A stretch of 64,000 nucleotides of DNA from Corynebacterium suranareeae (GTDB lineage: Bacteria > Actinomycetota > Actinomycetes > Mycobacteriales > Mycobacteriaceae). Both the position numbers and the translations under genes were made by a program. Position 1 is the stretch's first letter, and each line of letters begins with the position of its first letter. The notes beneath the pieces were generated by a model. That model did not search any database. It was not told the origin of the DNA and saw only the letters and a list, made by a program, of their open reading frames with translations. Location of the stretch: NCBI RefSeq assembly GCF_002355155.1, contig NZ_AP017369.1:2852001-2916000 (forward strand), written 5' to 3'. Positions 1 to 9,215 of the stretch are shown here, piece by piece.

Positions 1-1023
1 TTAATGCACCCGCACTGCAGTACGACCATGCAGCTTTCCAGCCATTAAATCCTCGCCAGCCTGCGCCACATCTTTGACATCAATGACAGTGGTCATATCA
101 TCTAGCACCGCGGTATCAAGATGTTCCGACAGTAACGCCCACGCACGTCGACGCAGCTCACGGGGTGCATCGACAGAGTTAATGCCCACCAAATGCACAC
201 CGCGAAGAATAAACGGCAACACTGTTCCCGGCAGATCCGGTCCCTGTGCCATTCCGCACGCCGTGACAATTCCGCCCCATTTTGTCTGCGCAATCGCATT
301 GACAAGTGTGTGGGATCCCACTGAATCCACTACACCCGCCCAACGCCCCTTCTGCAGCGGCCGACCCTTTTCAGAAAGCTCCGCGCGATCAATGATGTCG
401 CTTGCGCCCAAGCTGGTCAGGTATTCGGCATGCGCTTCTCGACGCCCCGTTACCGCAACCGTCGTATACCCCAACTTATTCAGCAGGTGAAGTGCAATCG
501 AACCCACACCACCAGTTGAACCGGTTACCAGAATCTCCCCATCCTCCGGCTTGACCCCCTGATCCACCAAAGCATTCACTGACAGCGCAGCCGTGAAACC
601 TGCAGTTCCCAACGCACCTACCTGCTGCGCGGAGAAGTTAAATGGAATGTGCAGCAATGGTTCAGACGGCACTTTCAATCGCTGCGTGAAACCTCCATGC
701 CGGTTCTCCCCCAAACCAGCGCCATTCAGCACCACTTCATCACCACGACCAAAGCGAGGATCAGCACTTTCAATCACAGTGCCCACCACATCGATACCCG
801 GGATCAGCGGCACAGTGCGCACCACTCCCTTATCACCCTTCAGGGCCATCGCATCCTTGTAATTCAAGCTGGACCAACCAACCTCAATTAGAACGTCGCC
901 TTCTCCCAAAAAGGATGGATCAGAGAAAGTGTCCTGGTAGGAGGTAGTGAAATTTCCATCCTCATCCTGGCTGAGAACAACGCTATTGATCGGGCCTTCA
1001 GAAAATATGTGAGCTGGAGTCAT
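1..1023 (-). CDS. acuI: AcuI-like acrylyl-CoA reductase / MDR-family quinone oxidoreductase
   Basis: A 340-residue zinc-independent medium-chain dehydrogenase/reductase; the stop codon is the first three bases of the window, so the gene is complete. The N-terminal GroES-like part carries the family signature SSLNYKDAMALKG (about residues 51-63) and PGIDVVGTV. The Rossmann part has the NADPH motif TGSTGGVGSIAL near residue 167, then VTGRREAHAEYLTSLGAS. These features are typical of the AcuI/YhdH subfamily, which reduces acryloyl-CoA to propionyl-CoA with NADPH and helps detoxify 3-hydroxypropionate or DMSP-derived acrylate. Cysteine and histidine ligands for zinc are absent, as expected. It is divergent from the MmgE/PrpD operon across a 251-bp gap, so a shared propionate-type context is possible but unproven. 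The subfamily call is firm; the physiological substrate is inferred. Confidence 0.85.
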   Translation of the reverse strand: MTPAHIFSEGPINSVVLSQDEDGNFTTSYQDTFSDPSFLGEGDVLIEVGWSSLNYKDAMALKGDKGVVRTVPLIPGIDVVGTVIESADPRFGRGDEVVLNGAGLGENRHGGFTQRLKVPSEPLLHIPFNFSAQQVGALGTAGFTAALSVNALVDQGVKPEDGEILVTGSTGGVGSIALHLLNKLGYTTVAVTGRREAHAEYLTSLGASDIIDRAELSEKGRPLQKGRWAGVVDSVGSHTLVNAIAQTKWGGIVTACGMAQGPDLPGTVLPFILRGVHLVGINSVDAPRELRRRAWALLSEHLDTAVLDDMTTVIDVKDVAQAGEDLMAGKLHGRTAVRVH

Positions 1024-1237
1024 AGCCCCCGAGTGTAATGAAAATTGTTCGACCGGGGTATGGGATTTTGGGCCGGGAATCTGAGGTGGAAGCTTCCGGG
1101 AGGCAGGCGCTTAACGGGAGGATTGGCACACAGATAAACAAACGCTAACAAAAATCTATTACACATAGAAGAGTTCTATGACTTAATCCACAATGTGATG
1201 CAAATCATTGACCTTCACCCCGGACCAAGCGCTTAAT

Positions 1238-1256
1238 GAAGGCAAGCCTAACTTAA
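1238..1256 (+). promoter_or_regulatory. DtxR-like iron box upstream of the MmgE/PrpD operon (candidate)
   Basis: The 19-mer GAAGGCAAGCCTAACTTAA matches the corynebacterial DtxR consensus TTAGGTTAGSCTAACCTAA at 14 of 19 positions, with the right half nearly intact. It ends 18 bp before the ATG at 1275. A TAGGAT hexamer (1265-1270) four bases before that ATG could be a -10 for a leaderless transcript, or its AGGA part could serve as a ribosome site. The rest of 1024-1274, between the divergent genes, shows nothing else I can name. The match was made by eye and iron control is inferred. Confidence 0.35.
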
Positions 1257-1274
1257 CTAGTAGATAGGATTGCA

Positions 1275-2648
1275 ATGACCGAATCGCAAGATCTCGCCGC
1301 ATTCGTGGAAGCTGCCAAACTCGATGATGCAAGCCCCGAAGCCGTAGAGCAATTGAAAATCAGAGTGCTAGACACCGTAGGCGTTGCCATTGGCGCACTG
1401 GATGCCGAACCGATTGTCGCCATTCGAGGACTCCTGGAAGACCTCGGGGGAACTGAACAGTCAACACTCATTGGCGGTGGCAAGACCACTCCGGAACGTG
1501 CAGCATTTTTCAACAGCGCATTAAGCCGCTACCTCGACTTCATGGACGCCTACCTAGCAAAAGGCGAAACCAACCACCCCTCAGACAACTTCGGCGCAGT
1601 GCTCGCTGCAGCCGAAAGCGTTGGTGCTTCAGGAAAAGACCTTCTCACCGCATTCGCCGTGGCCTACCAGGTACACACCAGACTTTCAGATGTCGCACCA
1701 GTTCGCGCCAAAGGTTTCGACCACACCACTCAAGGAGCTTTCGCAGCGGGCGCGTCGGCTGCCAAAGCGCTGGGCTTACCAGCAGATCAAATCGCCAACG
1801 CACTGGCCATCGCAGGAACAGCCAATGTTGCACTTCGTGTCACTCGCACTGGAAACTTGAGCCACTGGAAAGGTCTTGCATACCCACACGTATCCAAAGA
1901 AGGAACCTGGGCAGCACTGCTGGCAAGCCGGGGTATTACCGGACCGGAAGAAGTCTTCGAAGGCAACAAGGGATTCAAAGAGTCCGTCTCTGGTCCTTTC
2001 GAGATCGATTGGTCCAAGGAAGACTTGGAAAGCGTTAAGCGGACCATCATCAAGAAACACAACGCGGAAATTCACTCGCAGTCAGCACTTGATGCAGCCC
2101 AAGAAATTCGTGCACAAGAAGGCTTCAATGTGGACAACATTGAAAAGATTCACCTGACTACTTTCGACGTCGCCTACTCCATCATTGGTGGCGGCGAAGA
2201 AGGCGACAAACAGCTTATTCGCACCAAAGAAGAAGCCGATCACTCACTGCCGTGGATGCTCGCTGTAGTTCTGCTGGATGGTCAACTTAATCCCGAACAG
2301 TACGAACCATCACGCATCGTTGCTGATGATGTACAAACCTTGATGAAGAAGATCGAAATCACACCGTCAGATGAATTCTCTGATCGCTTCCCTGACCACA
2401 TGCCAGCTGACCTAGAAGTCACACTCACTGATGGCACGGTGTTCAAAGCTTCACAAGATAGCTACTTGGGCTTCCATGACAATCCTCTGGATTGGGACAA
2501 CGCGCGCAAAAAGTTCGACGCCCTAGTTACGCCTTTTACGGACGAAGCACTGCGCGAGGAAATCGCCACGATCATTCACGAGCTCGATAGCCGTCAAGTC
2601 TCTGAACTCACAGAAGCCCTAGCCAAAGTCTCCACCGCCCGAAGCTAA
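1275..2648 (+). CDS. MmgE/PrpD family protein
   Basis: A 457-residue protein of the MmgE/PrpD fold. Members include 2-methylcitrate dehydratase, cis-aconitate decarboxylase and iminodisuccinate epimerase. Family signatures are the N-terminal helical-domain start LKIRVLDTVGVAIGAL, the stretch FFNSALSRYLDFMDAYLAKGETNHPSDNFG (spanning residues 77-106), the glycine-rich HTTQGAFAAGASAAKALGL and HNAEIHSQSALDAAQEI in the lid domain. The active-site region around D89/H100 resembles family members handling tricarboxylates, but substrate cannot be read from sequence. It forms an operon with the ComA-like gene 22 bp downstream. No prpB or prpC neighbour is present, so a methylcitrate-cycle role is not supported here. 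Start ATG has AGGA five bases upstream. Confidence 0.85.
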   Translation: MTESQDLAAFVEAAKLDDASPEAVEQLKIRVLDTVGVAIGALDAEPIVAIRGLLEDLGGTEQSTLIGGGKTTPERAAFFNSALSRYLDFMDAYLAKGETNHPSDNFGAVLAAAESVGASGKDLLTAFAVAYQVHTRLSDVAPVRAKGFDHTTQGAFAAGASAAKALGLPADQIANALAIAGTANVALRVTRTGNLSHWKGLAYPHVSKEGTWAALLASRGITGPEEVFEGNKGFKESVSGPFEIDWSKEDLESVKRTIIKKHNAEIHSQSALDAAQEIRAQEGFNVDNIEKIHLTTFDVAYSIIGGGEEGDKQLIRTKEEADHSLPWMLAVVLLDGQLNPEQYEPSRIVADDVQTLMKKIEITPSDEFSDRFPDHMPADLEVTLTDGTVFKASQDSYLGFHDNPLDWDNARKKFDALVTPFTDEALREEIATIIHELDSRQVSELTEALAKVSTARS

Positions 2649-2670
2649 AACTTTTTGAAAGGAGCTCATC

Positions 2671-3507
2671 ATGAGCAACGCAGTACCCCACAACGTTTCC
2701 TTCAACTTTGTTCCCCGCGCTTACCGTCCAGAAAAGCCCCGCACTTTCGGCATGACAGAAATTCGTGCACCGTACTACTCCACCTTTGGCACCCGACACC
2801 TCCAGGATGTCTTCGATGTCGCAGGCCAATGGGTGGACGGCATCAAATGGGCAGGTGGTTCCTTCTCCCTGGTACCGACCGAGCAGGTGCGTGCTTTTAG
2901 CGACATCGCTCACGAAAACAATGCTTATGTTTCTTCCGGTGGCTGGATCGAAACTGTGCTCCGCTACGGCGACGACGCAGTTGATCATTACTTAAAGGAA
3001 GCCAAGGAAGTAGGCTTCGATGTTATTGAAATTTCCACCGGATTCATCATGCTCAACACTTCAGGTCTTCAGCGCTTGGTAGAAAAGGTGGTCAAGGCTG
3101 GACTCAAAGCAAAACCTGAACTGGGTCTTCAGATTGGTTCTGGTGGTGACTCCGGTGAGGCTGAACTTGCAGCTGAAGGAAAGAAAGACATCGGCGACCT
3201 GGTTGACCGCGGCAAGAAAGCCCTCGACGCGGGTGCTTCCATCATCATGATCGAATCCGAGGGCATCACCGAAAACGTCACCGAGTGGGATACCGGCGCT
3301 GCCGCATCCATTATTAACGGACTCGGATTAGAAAACGTTATGTTCGAAGCCGCCGACGGCCCCGTCTTTGAGTGGTACGTCAAAAACTACGGCAACGAAT
3401 GCAACCTGTTCGTAGACCACAGCCAGATCCTTCAGCTTGAAGGGCTTCGTCAAAACATCTGGGGCAACAAGAGCACCTGGGGACGAGTAATCAACCCCGC
3501 GCCTTAA
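2671..3507 (+). CDS. ComA/HSA32-like phosphosulfolactate synthase family protein
   Basis: A 278-residue TIM-barrel protein of the ComA family, whose founding member adds sulfite to phosphoenolpyruvate in archaeal coenzyme M synthesis; plant HSA32 also belongs here. Visible family blocks are FGTRHLQDVFDVAGQWVDGI, KWAGGSFSLVP, VSSGGWIETVLR, GFDVIEISTGFI, IMIESEGITE and the C-terminal VDHSQILQLEGLR. A strong Shine-Dalgarno (GAAAGGAG) precedes the ATG, 22 bp after the MmgE/PrpD stop, so the two are co-transcribed. No other coenzyme M genes are nearby and corynebacteria are not known to make coenzyme M, so the reaction is probably different from ComA proper. Family assignment is good; function unknown. 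Confidence 0.8.
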   Translation: MSNAVPHNVSFNFVPRAYRPEKPRTFGMTEIRAPYYSTFGTRHLQDVFDVAGQWVDGIKWAGGSFSLVPTEQVRAFSDIAHENNAYVSSGGWIETVLRYGDDAVDHYLKEAKEVGFDVIEISTGFIMLNTSGLQRLVEKVVKAGLKAKPELGLQIGSGGDSGEAELAAEGKKDIGDLVDRGKKALDAGASIIMIESEGITENVTEWDTGAAASIINGLGLENVMFEAADGPVFEWYVKNYGNECNLFVDHSQILQLEGLRQNIWGNKSTWGRVINPAP

Positions 3508-3518
3508 CTCCAATTGAA

Positions 3519-3548
3519 AAAAGCCACTGATTTTTATCAGCGGCTTTT
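3519..3548. terminator. Bidirectional terminator between the ComA-like gene and tRNA-Ala
   Basis: Stem aaaagcc (3519-3525) pairs with ggctttt (3542-3548), and ctga/tcag extends it inside. T-runs lie on both sides, so it can end the plus-strand operon and the minus-strand tRNA. Confidence 0.8.
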
Positions 3549-3553
3549 CTTTG

Positions 3554-3626
3554 TGGAGCTAACGGGATTCGAACCCGTGACCCCCACACTGCCAGTGTGG
3601 TGCGCTACCAGCTGCGCCATAGCCCC
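3554..3626 (-). tRNA. tRNA-Ala(GGC)
   Basis: The reverse complement folds as a 73-nt tRNA: acceptor GGGGCTA/TAGCTCC with A73, D arm GCGC, anticodon stem CCACA/TGTGG around the loop CTGGCAG (anticodon GGC) and T arm with GTTCGAAT. CCA is not encoded (the next bases are CA). Confidence 0.95.
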
Positions 3627-3702
3627 GTTTTTCAACTCCTGTTACTCTAGCCGAGCGATGTTCAAATAACCAAATCGCCCACATTGATACACGAATTAAA
3701 GC

Positions 3703-3745
3703 AAAAATCCCCCTGACCGCCCACAATAAGTAGAAAGTCAGGGAT
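3703..3745. repeat. CCCCCTGAC inverted repeat, copy of the terminator stem at 4206
   Basis: The arms aaaatccccctgac and gtcaggga-tc form a hairpin in otherwise gene-free DNA. The left arm with the adjoining gcccaca is nearly identical to the terminator at 4206-4250 downstream of the DsbA-like gene, so the two hairpins probably arose by duplication. Confidence 0.55.
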
Positions 3746-3817
3746 CTGATTCCTCCCAACTCTTACAATTTTGCTTGCTCTCCTAGAAGCAACCAACTGG
3801 GCTTTAATTACCGTCAT

Positions 3818-4042
3818 TTACAGGCCGTTTAAGCGACCGAAATTTCCATGTGCGAATCTGTGGGTCCACTTTTCTAACCCTAAACCTTTAAGTTGTGGAC
3901 TTCACTTCATCTGGCGACCAAAAACGCTTATTCCGAAGTTTGTTTTGGCCACATATGCCGGCATCTATGCCTCCAAATTTACTCTGACGGCCAAGAACCT
4001 CTGTAGCTTCCATAGATTTGGTCGTATATGCCGGTTTTGGGG
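3818..4042 (+). repeat. Dispersed intergenic element, copy A
   Basis: Copy A of a three-copy element with copies B (34344-34609) and C (51748-52012). Shared blocks in order are ttacaggccgtttaagc, accgaaatttccatgtg, aaaagtgg (reverse strand), gcgaccaaaaacgcttattcc, a ttttggcc partner, a second gac/ggccaag-to-ttggtc hairpin with ccatagatttggtcg, and a tatatgccggttttgg end. It fills most of the gene-free stretch 3627-4271. No credible coding sequence or transposase lies in it. Confidence 0.75.
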
Positions 4043-4205
4043 AGTTGCCCTAACTAGGTCGTTAAAAACTAACCCCTGTTGCAGTCCGGGAACCGCTATT
4101 AGTCCCTCTGAATCCCGAAGTTCACGAACAAATTCCCAGTTCATATACATTTCTTTAAGGAAAGCAGGCTGCAGCTGTGAAAGGCACCTAAAACTCTCCA
4201 CAGAA

Positions 4206-4250
4206 AAATCCCCCTGACCACCCACATCACATGGGCAGTCAGGGGGATTT
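4206..4250. terminator. Terminator downstream of the DsbA-like gene
   Basis: A 13-bp stem aaatccccctgac (4206-4218) / gtcagggggattt (4238-4250), with an inner ccca/tggg stem. It lies 21 bp beyond the stop of the minus-strand DsbA-like gene. Confidence 0.8.
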
Positions 4251-4271
4251 ATTTCCTGCTATATCAGTTCT

Positions 4272-4997
4272 TTAGGAAGCTAGAACAGTGGTGATCCAGT
4301 CAGAGATGTTGCCTTCAACATCCTTGCCGTCTTGGAGGACGCGTGGTGAGGACAGGCTGCCGGTTTCTTCGGTGAGCTGCTCGCCGTTTGCGGTAGCAAG
4401 ATCGTATGCGCGCTGGATGTTGTCGCCGTTGCGGATTGCATCAACTACGGAGGAGTCTGCACCGAGTGCTTCGACACCGTCTGCGAAGTCTTCATCGGAC
4501 CACTGGTTGTAGATCTCGGACTGGTCTTCCATGAGGAAAGCGCGGAAGTTCCAGTAGAGGGTTGCATCGTTGGAGTCAGCTACAGAAAGTGCGGCTGCCA
4601 GTGCGTGGGTGGAGTGTCCGTCGATGTTGTCGCGGTCGAGGAAGTTCAGTGGCTTGATTTCGACGATGAGGTTGCCGTCTTCGATTTGGGTTTTCATGTC
4701 ACCATCGGTGGCGATGGAAAGCTCAGAGCAGTGAGGGCAGGAGAAGTCCTCAAAGAGCTGTACTGTCTTTGCATCGTCGGAGGCGTTTGCGGAGGTCAGT
4801 GTGATGGAGTCGGATCCTACTTCCATGGCCAGGGAAGTGTCGACGTAGTCGCGGTCACCGAGTTTCGCAGCCTTTGCTCCCTGGCCTTGAACCACGATGA
4901 AACCAACGACGACAATTGCGATGACGACGATGGCTACTAGTGCCCAGAGGAAGTTTTTGCTTCCACCCTGGTTTGGATTCTGAACTTTGTTGCTCAC
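4272..4997 (-). CDS. Membrane-anchored DsbA-family thiol-disulfide oxidoreductase
   Basis: A 241-residue protein with a cytoplasmic N-terminus of about 14 residues, one strongly hydrophobic membrane segment (about 15-37, NFLWALVAIVVIAIVVVGFI) and an extracytoplasmic thioredoxin fold of the DsbA/Thioredoxin_4 type. The active site is CPHC at residues 87-90 in LFEDFSCPHC. The C-terminal SSPRVLQDGKDVEG fills the place of the cis-Pro loop region. Actinobacterial members oxidise secreted proteins in the cell envelope. This would suit the disulfide-bearing pilus tip protein elsewhere in the window, but that link is conjecture. Monocistronic, with its own terminator at 4206-4250. Confidence 0.85.
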   Translation of the reverse strand: MSNKVQNPNQGGSKNFLWALVAIVVIAIVVVGFIVVQGQGAKAAKLGDRDYVDTSLAMEVGSDSITLTSANASDDAKTVQLFEDFSCPHCSELSIATDGDMKTQIEDGNLIVEIKPLNFLDRDNIDGHSTHALAAALSVADSNDATLYWNFRAFLMEDQSEIYNQWSDEDFADGVEALGADSSVVDAIRNGDNIQRAYDLATANGEQLTEETGSLSSPRVLQDGKDVEGNISDWITTVLAS

Positions 4998-5199
4998 TTG
5001 TTGCCTTACTTTGATCTATTGTTTCCCAAACGCCCCGCGGAAAACGGGTGTTTTAAAAAGTCCAACGCTGCATATCGCTTTTGGGCAGCATCGGCTACTT
5101 CTTCGACCTTAAACCATGCGCACTTTATTTGACACGTCCACTAGTTGCTCGAGACGAGATTCACAGGAGATCTTTCTAGTTCTTGTGAATCTTGTCAGC

Positions 5200-5227
5200 G
5201 ATACCCCAGCCTTTGATACCCCAGCCT

Positions 5228-5229
<2 letters not shown>
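5200..5229. repeat. 15-bp tandem duplication at the pgm stop codon
   Basis: GATACCCCAGCCTTT occurs twice head to tail (5200-5214 and 5215-5229). The second copy overlaps the first two bases of the minus-strand pgm stop codon (5228-5230). The rest of 4998-5227 holds nothing I can name. Confidence 0.7.
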
Positions 5230-6892
<1,663 letters not shown>

Positions 6893-6992
6893 GGTTGCTC
6901 CTTAGAAAAATTATTGCTTGCTATTCATCTTCCCCTCAAAAGCATTTGTGCGCAGTAGAAGCGAGAAACTTCACGGAGTAGGGTCTTTTAAC

Positions 6993-7283
6993 GTGCATAA
7001 ATTGATCCAAGGATTAGGCGTTGGCATAGGTGCCTCGCTGGGGGTCTGTGCGCGCCTTGCGCTGACTTTATGGCTCGGCGATTCCGCCTTGCCCATCCTG
7101 GGGATCAATATTGTGGGCGCGTTTCTAATGGGCTGGTTGCGCCCCAACGCGTTCTGGGGCACAGGTTTTCTGGGCGGCTTCACCACCTTCTCAGCCATGA
7201 TGCTTAACGACGCCTCCTTCTACTTCTTCACCGCTTCGGGCTGCATTCTTGCCTGGTTGGCTGGGGATCGGTTGGCTAAATGA
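6993..7283 (+). CDS. crcB: Fluoride ion channel/exporter CrcB (FluC), first paralogue
   Basis: A four-helix FluC channel subunit of about 96 residues starting at GTG 6993 ([11 protein letters not shown]), preceded by GGAGTAGGG nine bases upstream. A longer in-frame opening from 6918 would add 25 non-hydrophobic residues and lacks a ribosome site. The conserved pore segments NIVGAFLMG and [12 protein letters not shown] (TM3 with the phenylalanine box and break) are present. FluC acts as a dual-topology dimer in the inner membrane and exports fluoride. The stop overlaps the start of the second crcB gene (ATGA), as usual for organisms whose channel is a two-gene heterodimer. I see no fluoride riboswitch upstream. 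Confidence 0.9.
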   Translation: MHKLIQGLGVGIGASLGVCARLALTLWLGDSALPILGINIVGAFLMGWLRPNAFWGTGFLGGFTTFSAMMLNDASFYFFTASGCILAWLAGDRLAK

Positions 7284-7606
7284 TCTTCCTGTACGCAGCT
7301 TTCGGCGGTTTCTTTGGTGGCTTTTTGCGCTGGACGCTGGCGCAATTATTCCCAGGTAAAAGAGCGACTTTGACAGCTAATACCTTGGCATGTTTTGTTG
7401 GTGGGTTTGTCGTCTCATTAGAACTACCCCACCTCTATACCGCTTTGTTAATCGCAGGTTTTTGCGGCGCTTTGTCCACGTGGTCCACATTGGCTAAAGA
7501 GCTCGGTCAGCTAATTAATGACAAGAAATGGTGGCCGATGTTGGGCTATCTCAGTCTGACTTTTGCGCTTGGCTATTTGGCTGTTTTTCTAGGGATGCGG
7601 TTCTAA
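7280..7606 (+). CDS. crcB: Fluoride ion channel/exporter CrcB (FluC), second paralogue
   Basis: A 108-residue partner of the preceding CrcB, translationally coupled through a 4-bp ATGA overlap. It keeps the family layout of four hydrophobic helices, with [14 protein letters not shown] in TM1, [13 protein letters not shown] in TM2 and [15 protein letters not shown] in TM3. The TM3 motif is changed from the usual GFxGGxTTFS to [10 protein letters not shown]. The first phenylalanine-box position is therefore altered in this subunit while the first paralogue keeps FTTFS, so the two chains have probably specialised within an obligate heterodimer. Confidence 0.9.
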   Translation: MIFLYAAFGGFFGGFLRWTLAQLFPGKRATLTANTLACFVGGFVVSLELPHLYTALLIAGFCGALSTWSTLAKELGQLINDKKWWPMLGYLSLTFALGYLAVFLGMRF

Positions 7607-7617
7607 AATATTAAAGC

Positions 7618-8412
7618 ATGAATCGTTCAACAATCTCACCCATTGAAGCTCGGCGTGAATTTCGACGTGGCTTAATCGAACCCACTTCTGGCTGGTCTGC
7701 AGGTTTCGCCCAAGCCAACCTGATTTCCCTGCCACAAGATTTGGCATATGATTTCTTGCTGTTCGCACAGCGCAATCCCAAGCCCTGCCCTATTTTGGAA
7801 GTCTTAGACGCCGGTGAAACCTTTGGTGGGATTTTTGGGTCAAACTCTGCGGAAGCAGACATCCGCACCGATGCACCCCAATATCGTATTTATGAACACG
7901 GCGAGCTTATCGATTCCCCTTCCAACGCAATTGACTATTGGCGCGATGACCTAGTCAGTTTCCTCATTGGTTGTTCTTTTACTTTTGAACACCCCATGGT
8001 CCAAGCAGGAGTGCCCGTGCGCCACCTTTCCGCAGGACGAAATGTCCCCATGTATGAAACCTCACTCCCCTGCCGACCAGCCGGTTCTTTGTCTGGAAAT
8101 CTCGTGGTTTCACTGCGCATGATCCCAGCTTCTCAGGTTGCCGATGCCGTTCGCATTACCTCTAGGTACCCTGCAGTCCACGGAGCTCCCATCCACATCG
8201 GTGATCCTTCTCTAATTGGAATCTCCGATATTAACGCCCCAGATTTTGGTGATGCTCCCCTCTCCGAACCAGGCGACATCCCCGTGTTTTGGGCCTGCGG
8301 AGTTACACCTCAAGCAATGGTGATGTCTTCTAAACCACCGCTCGCGATCACTCACGCACCCGGCCACATGTTGATCACCGACGCCCCAGATTTAGGTTTC
8401 CAGGTGCCTTAA
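7618..8412 (+). CDS. DUF1445 (UPF0317) putative hydro-lyase
   Basis: A 264-residue member of the UPF0317/DUF1445 family, related to mammalian D-glutamate cyclase. Family blocks are the N-terminal [43 protein letters not shown] (a cysteine after the DLVSFLIGC helix), [23 protein letters not shown] and the C-terminal [11 protein letters not shown]. It begins 11 bp after the crcB pair and is probably in the same transcript. Bacterial homologues often sit beside NRAMP or LamB/YcsF genes; the pairing with crcB here may be incidental. Its 3' end overlaps the convergent DUF1648 gene by 4 bp. Substrate not determinable. Confidence 0.8.
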   Translation: MNRSTISPIEARREFRRGLIEPTSGWSAGFAQANLISLPQDLAYDFLLFAQRNPKPCPILEVLDAGETFGGIFGSNSAEADIRTDAPQYRIYEHGELIDSPSNAIDYWRDDLVSFLIGCSFTFEHPMVQAGVPVRHLSAGRNVPMYETSLPCRPAGSLSGNLVVSLRMIPASQVADAVRITSRYPAVHGAPIHIGDPSLIGISDINAPDFGDAPLSEPGDIPVFWACGVTPQAMVMSSKPPLAITHAPGHMLITDAPDLGFQVP

Positions 8413-9149
8413 AGAAAGGCTACGAGTGCCACGATAATCAGTGGCACCGCAATTAGTGAGACAGCTAAGACTTTGCCCCAGGTATGGGCAATATTGAAGG
8501 TGTAATTCATGCCCATGCCTGTATCCACCAGAATCCGGTTATCGTCGGGATCATTGTAGAAAATTCCCCACATCTTCCCATCCCGGGCAGGCATGGGGTA
8601 TTTCTTTGCCAAACTAGTCGTTGTTTTCCCGAGCACCACCAATAGAACAATCGTGGCAGCAATGATTCCAATGAGTCCGATGACAAATCCTCCCCGCAAT
8701 GGATGTGGACGGAACTCGTTGAGGATCATCACCAAAATCAGAGTGTTGAGCACAAACATATACCAGCCGATATGTGTGTTGGTGGCCTTATAGGTCTCCC
8801 ACTGCCGGTGTGCTTCATTAGCGGTTTTTGCCCCGCCACGCTGCGTAATCGCTTGAGACTGCATGATCAATAACGCCTGCATGCCCAATATTGTAAGCAC
8901 CATAATTCCCGGCCCAATTAGGAAAAATGAGAGGAACGTACCCACTGATTTCGGCGACCAATTATCCGCTTCCCCCGAACCATTCCAATGCACAGGCATC
9001 GGATCTGGCAACGACGGGTAATACACAATCAAACCGATCCCCACCAACACCACAGTCACTGCAATCGTAGCGATCAGCCACGTCCAATTGAAAGGCAGCT
9101 TGGGCAGGTTAGGCAATTCTTCGGCGCGAGTGTTCACGATGGCCACCAT
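8409..9149 (-). CDS. DUF1648 domain multi-pass membrane protein
   Basis: A 246-residue membrane protein with a DUF1648 N-terminal module: a first helix (about 20-45) followed by the signature [20 protein letters not shown]. At least four more hydrophobic helices follow, with a soluble loop [22 protein letters not shown] before the last one. DUF1648 proteins resemble SdpI-type immunity and signalling membrane proteins, but no immunity role can be claimed here. No clear Shine-Dalgarno precedes the ATG; translation may be leaderless. Convergent overlap of 4 bp with the DUF1445 gene. Confidence 0.75.
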   Translation of the reverse strand: MVAIVNTRAEELPNLPKLPFNWTWLIATIAVTVVLVGIGLIVYYPSLPDPMPVHWNGSGEADNWSPKSVGTFLSFFLIGPGIMVLTILGMQALLIMQSQAITQRGGAKTANEAHRQWETYKATNTHIGWYMFVLNTLILVMILNEFRPHPLRGGFVIGLIGIIAATIVLLVVLGKTTTSLAKKYPMPARDGKMWGIFYNDPDDNRILVDTGMGMNYTFNIAHTWGKVLAVSLIAVPLIIVALVAFL

Positions 9150-9159
9150 AGCAATAAGT

Positions 9160-9195
9160 AAAGTGCCTTCACCCCATGTTGGGTGAAGGCACTTT
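9160..9195. terminator. gltP terminator
   Basis: A 15-bp perfect stem aaagtgccttcaccc (9160-9174) / gggtgaaggcacttt (9181-9195) with a 6-nt loop, just beyond the stop of gltP on the minus strand and 10 bp before the DUF1648 start. Confidence 0.85.
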
Positions 9196-9215
9196 ACGGT
9201 ATAAGAATGTTTAGG

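Noticed and set aside
3771..4217. 148-codon open frame on the plus strand
   Set aside because: It runs through dispersed element copy A, has no ribosome site, no recognisable fold and is not preserved in copies B and C.
6918..6992. Upstream extension of the first CrcB
   Set aside because: It adds 25 polar residues before the first membrane helix and has no ribosome site, while GTG 6993 has one.
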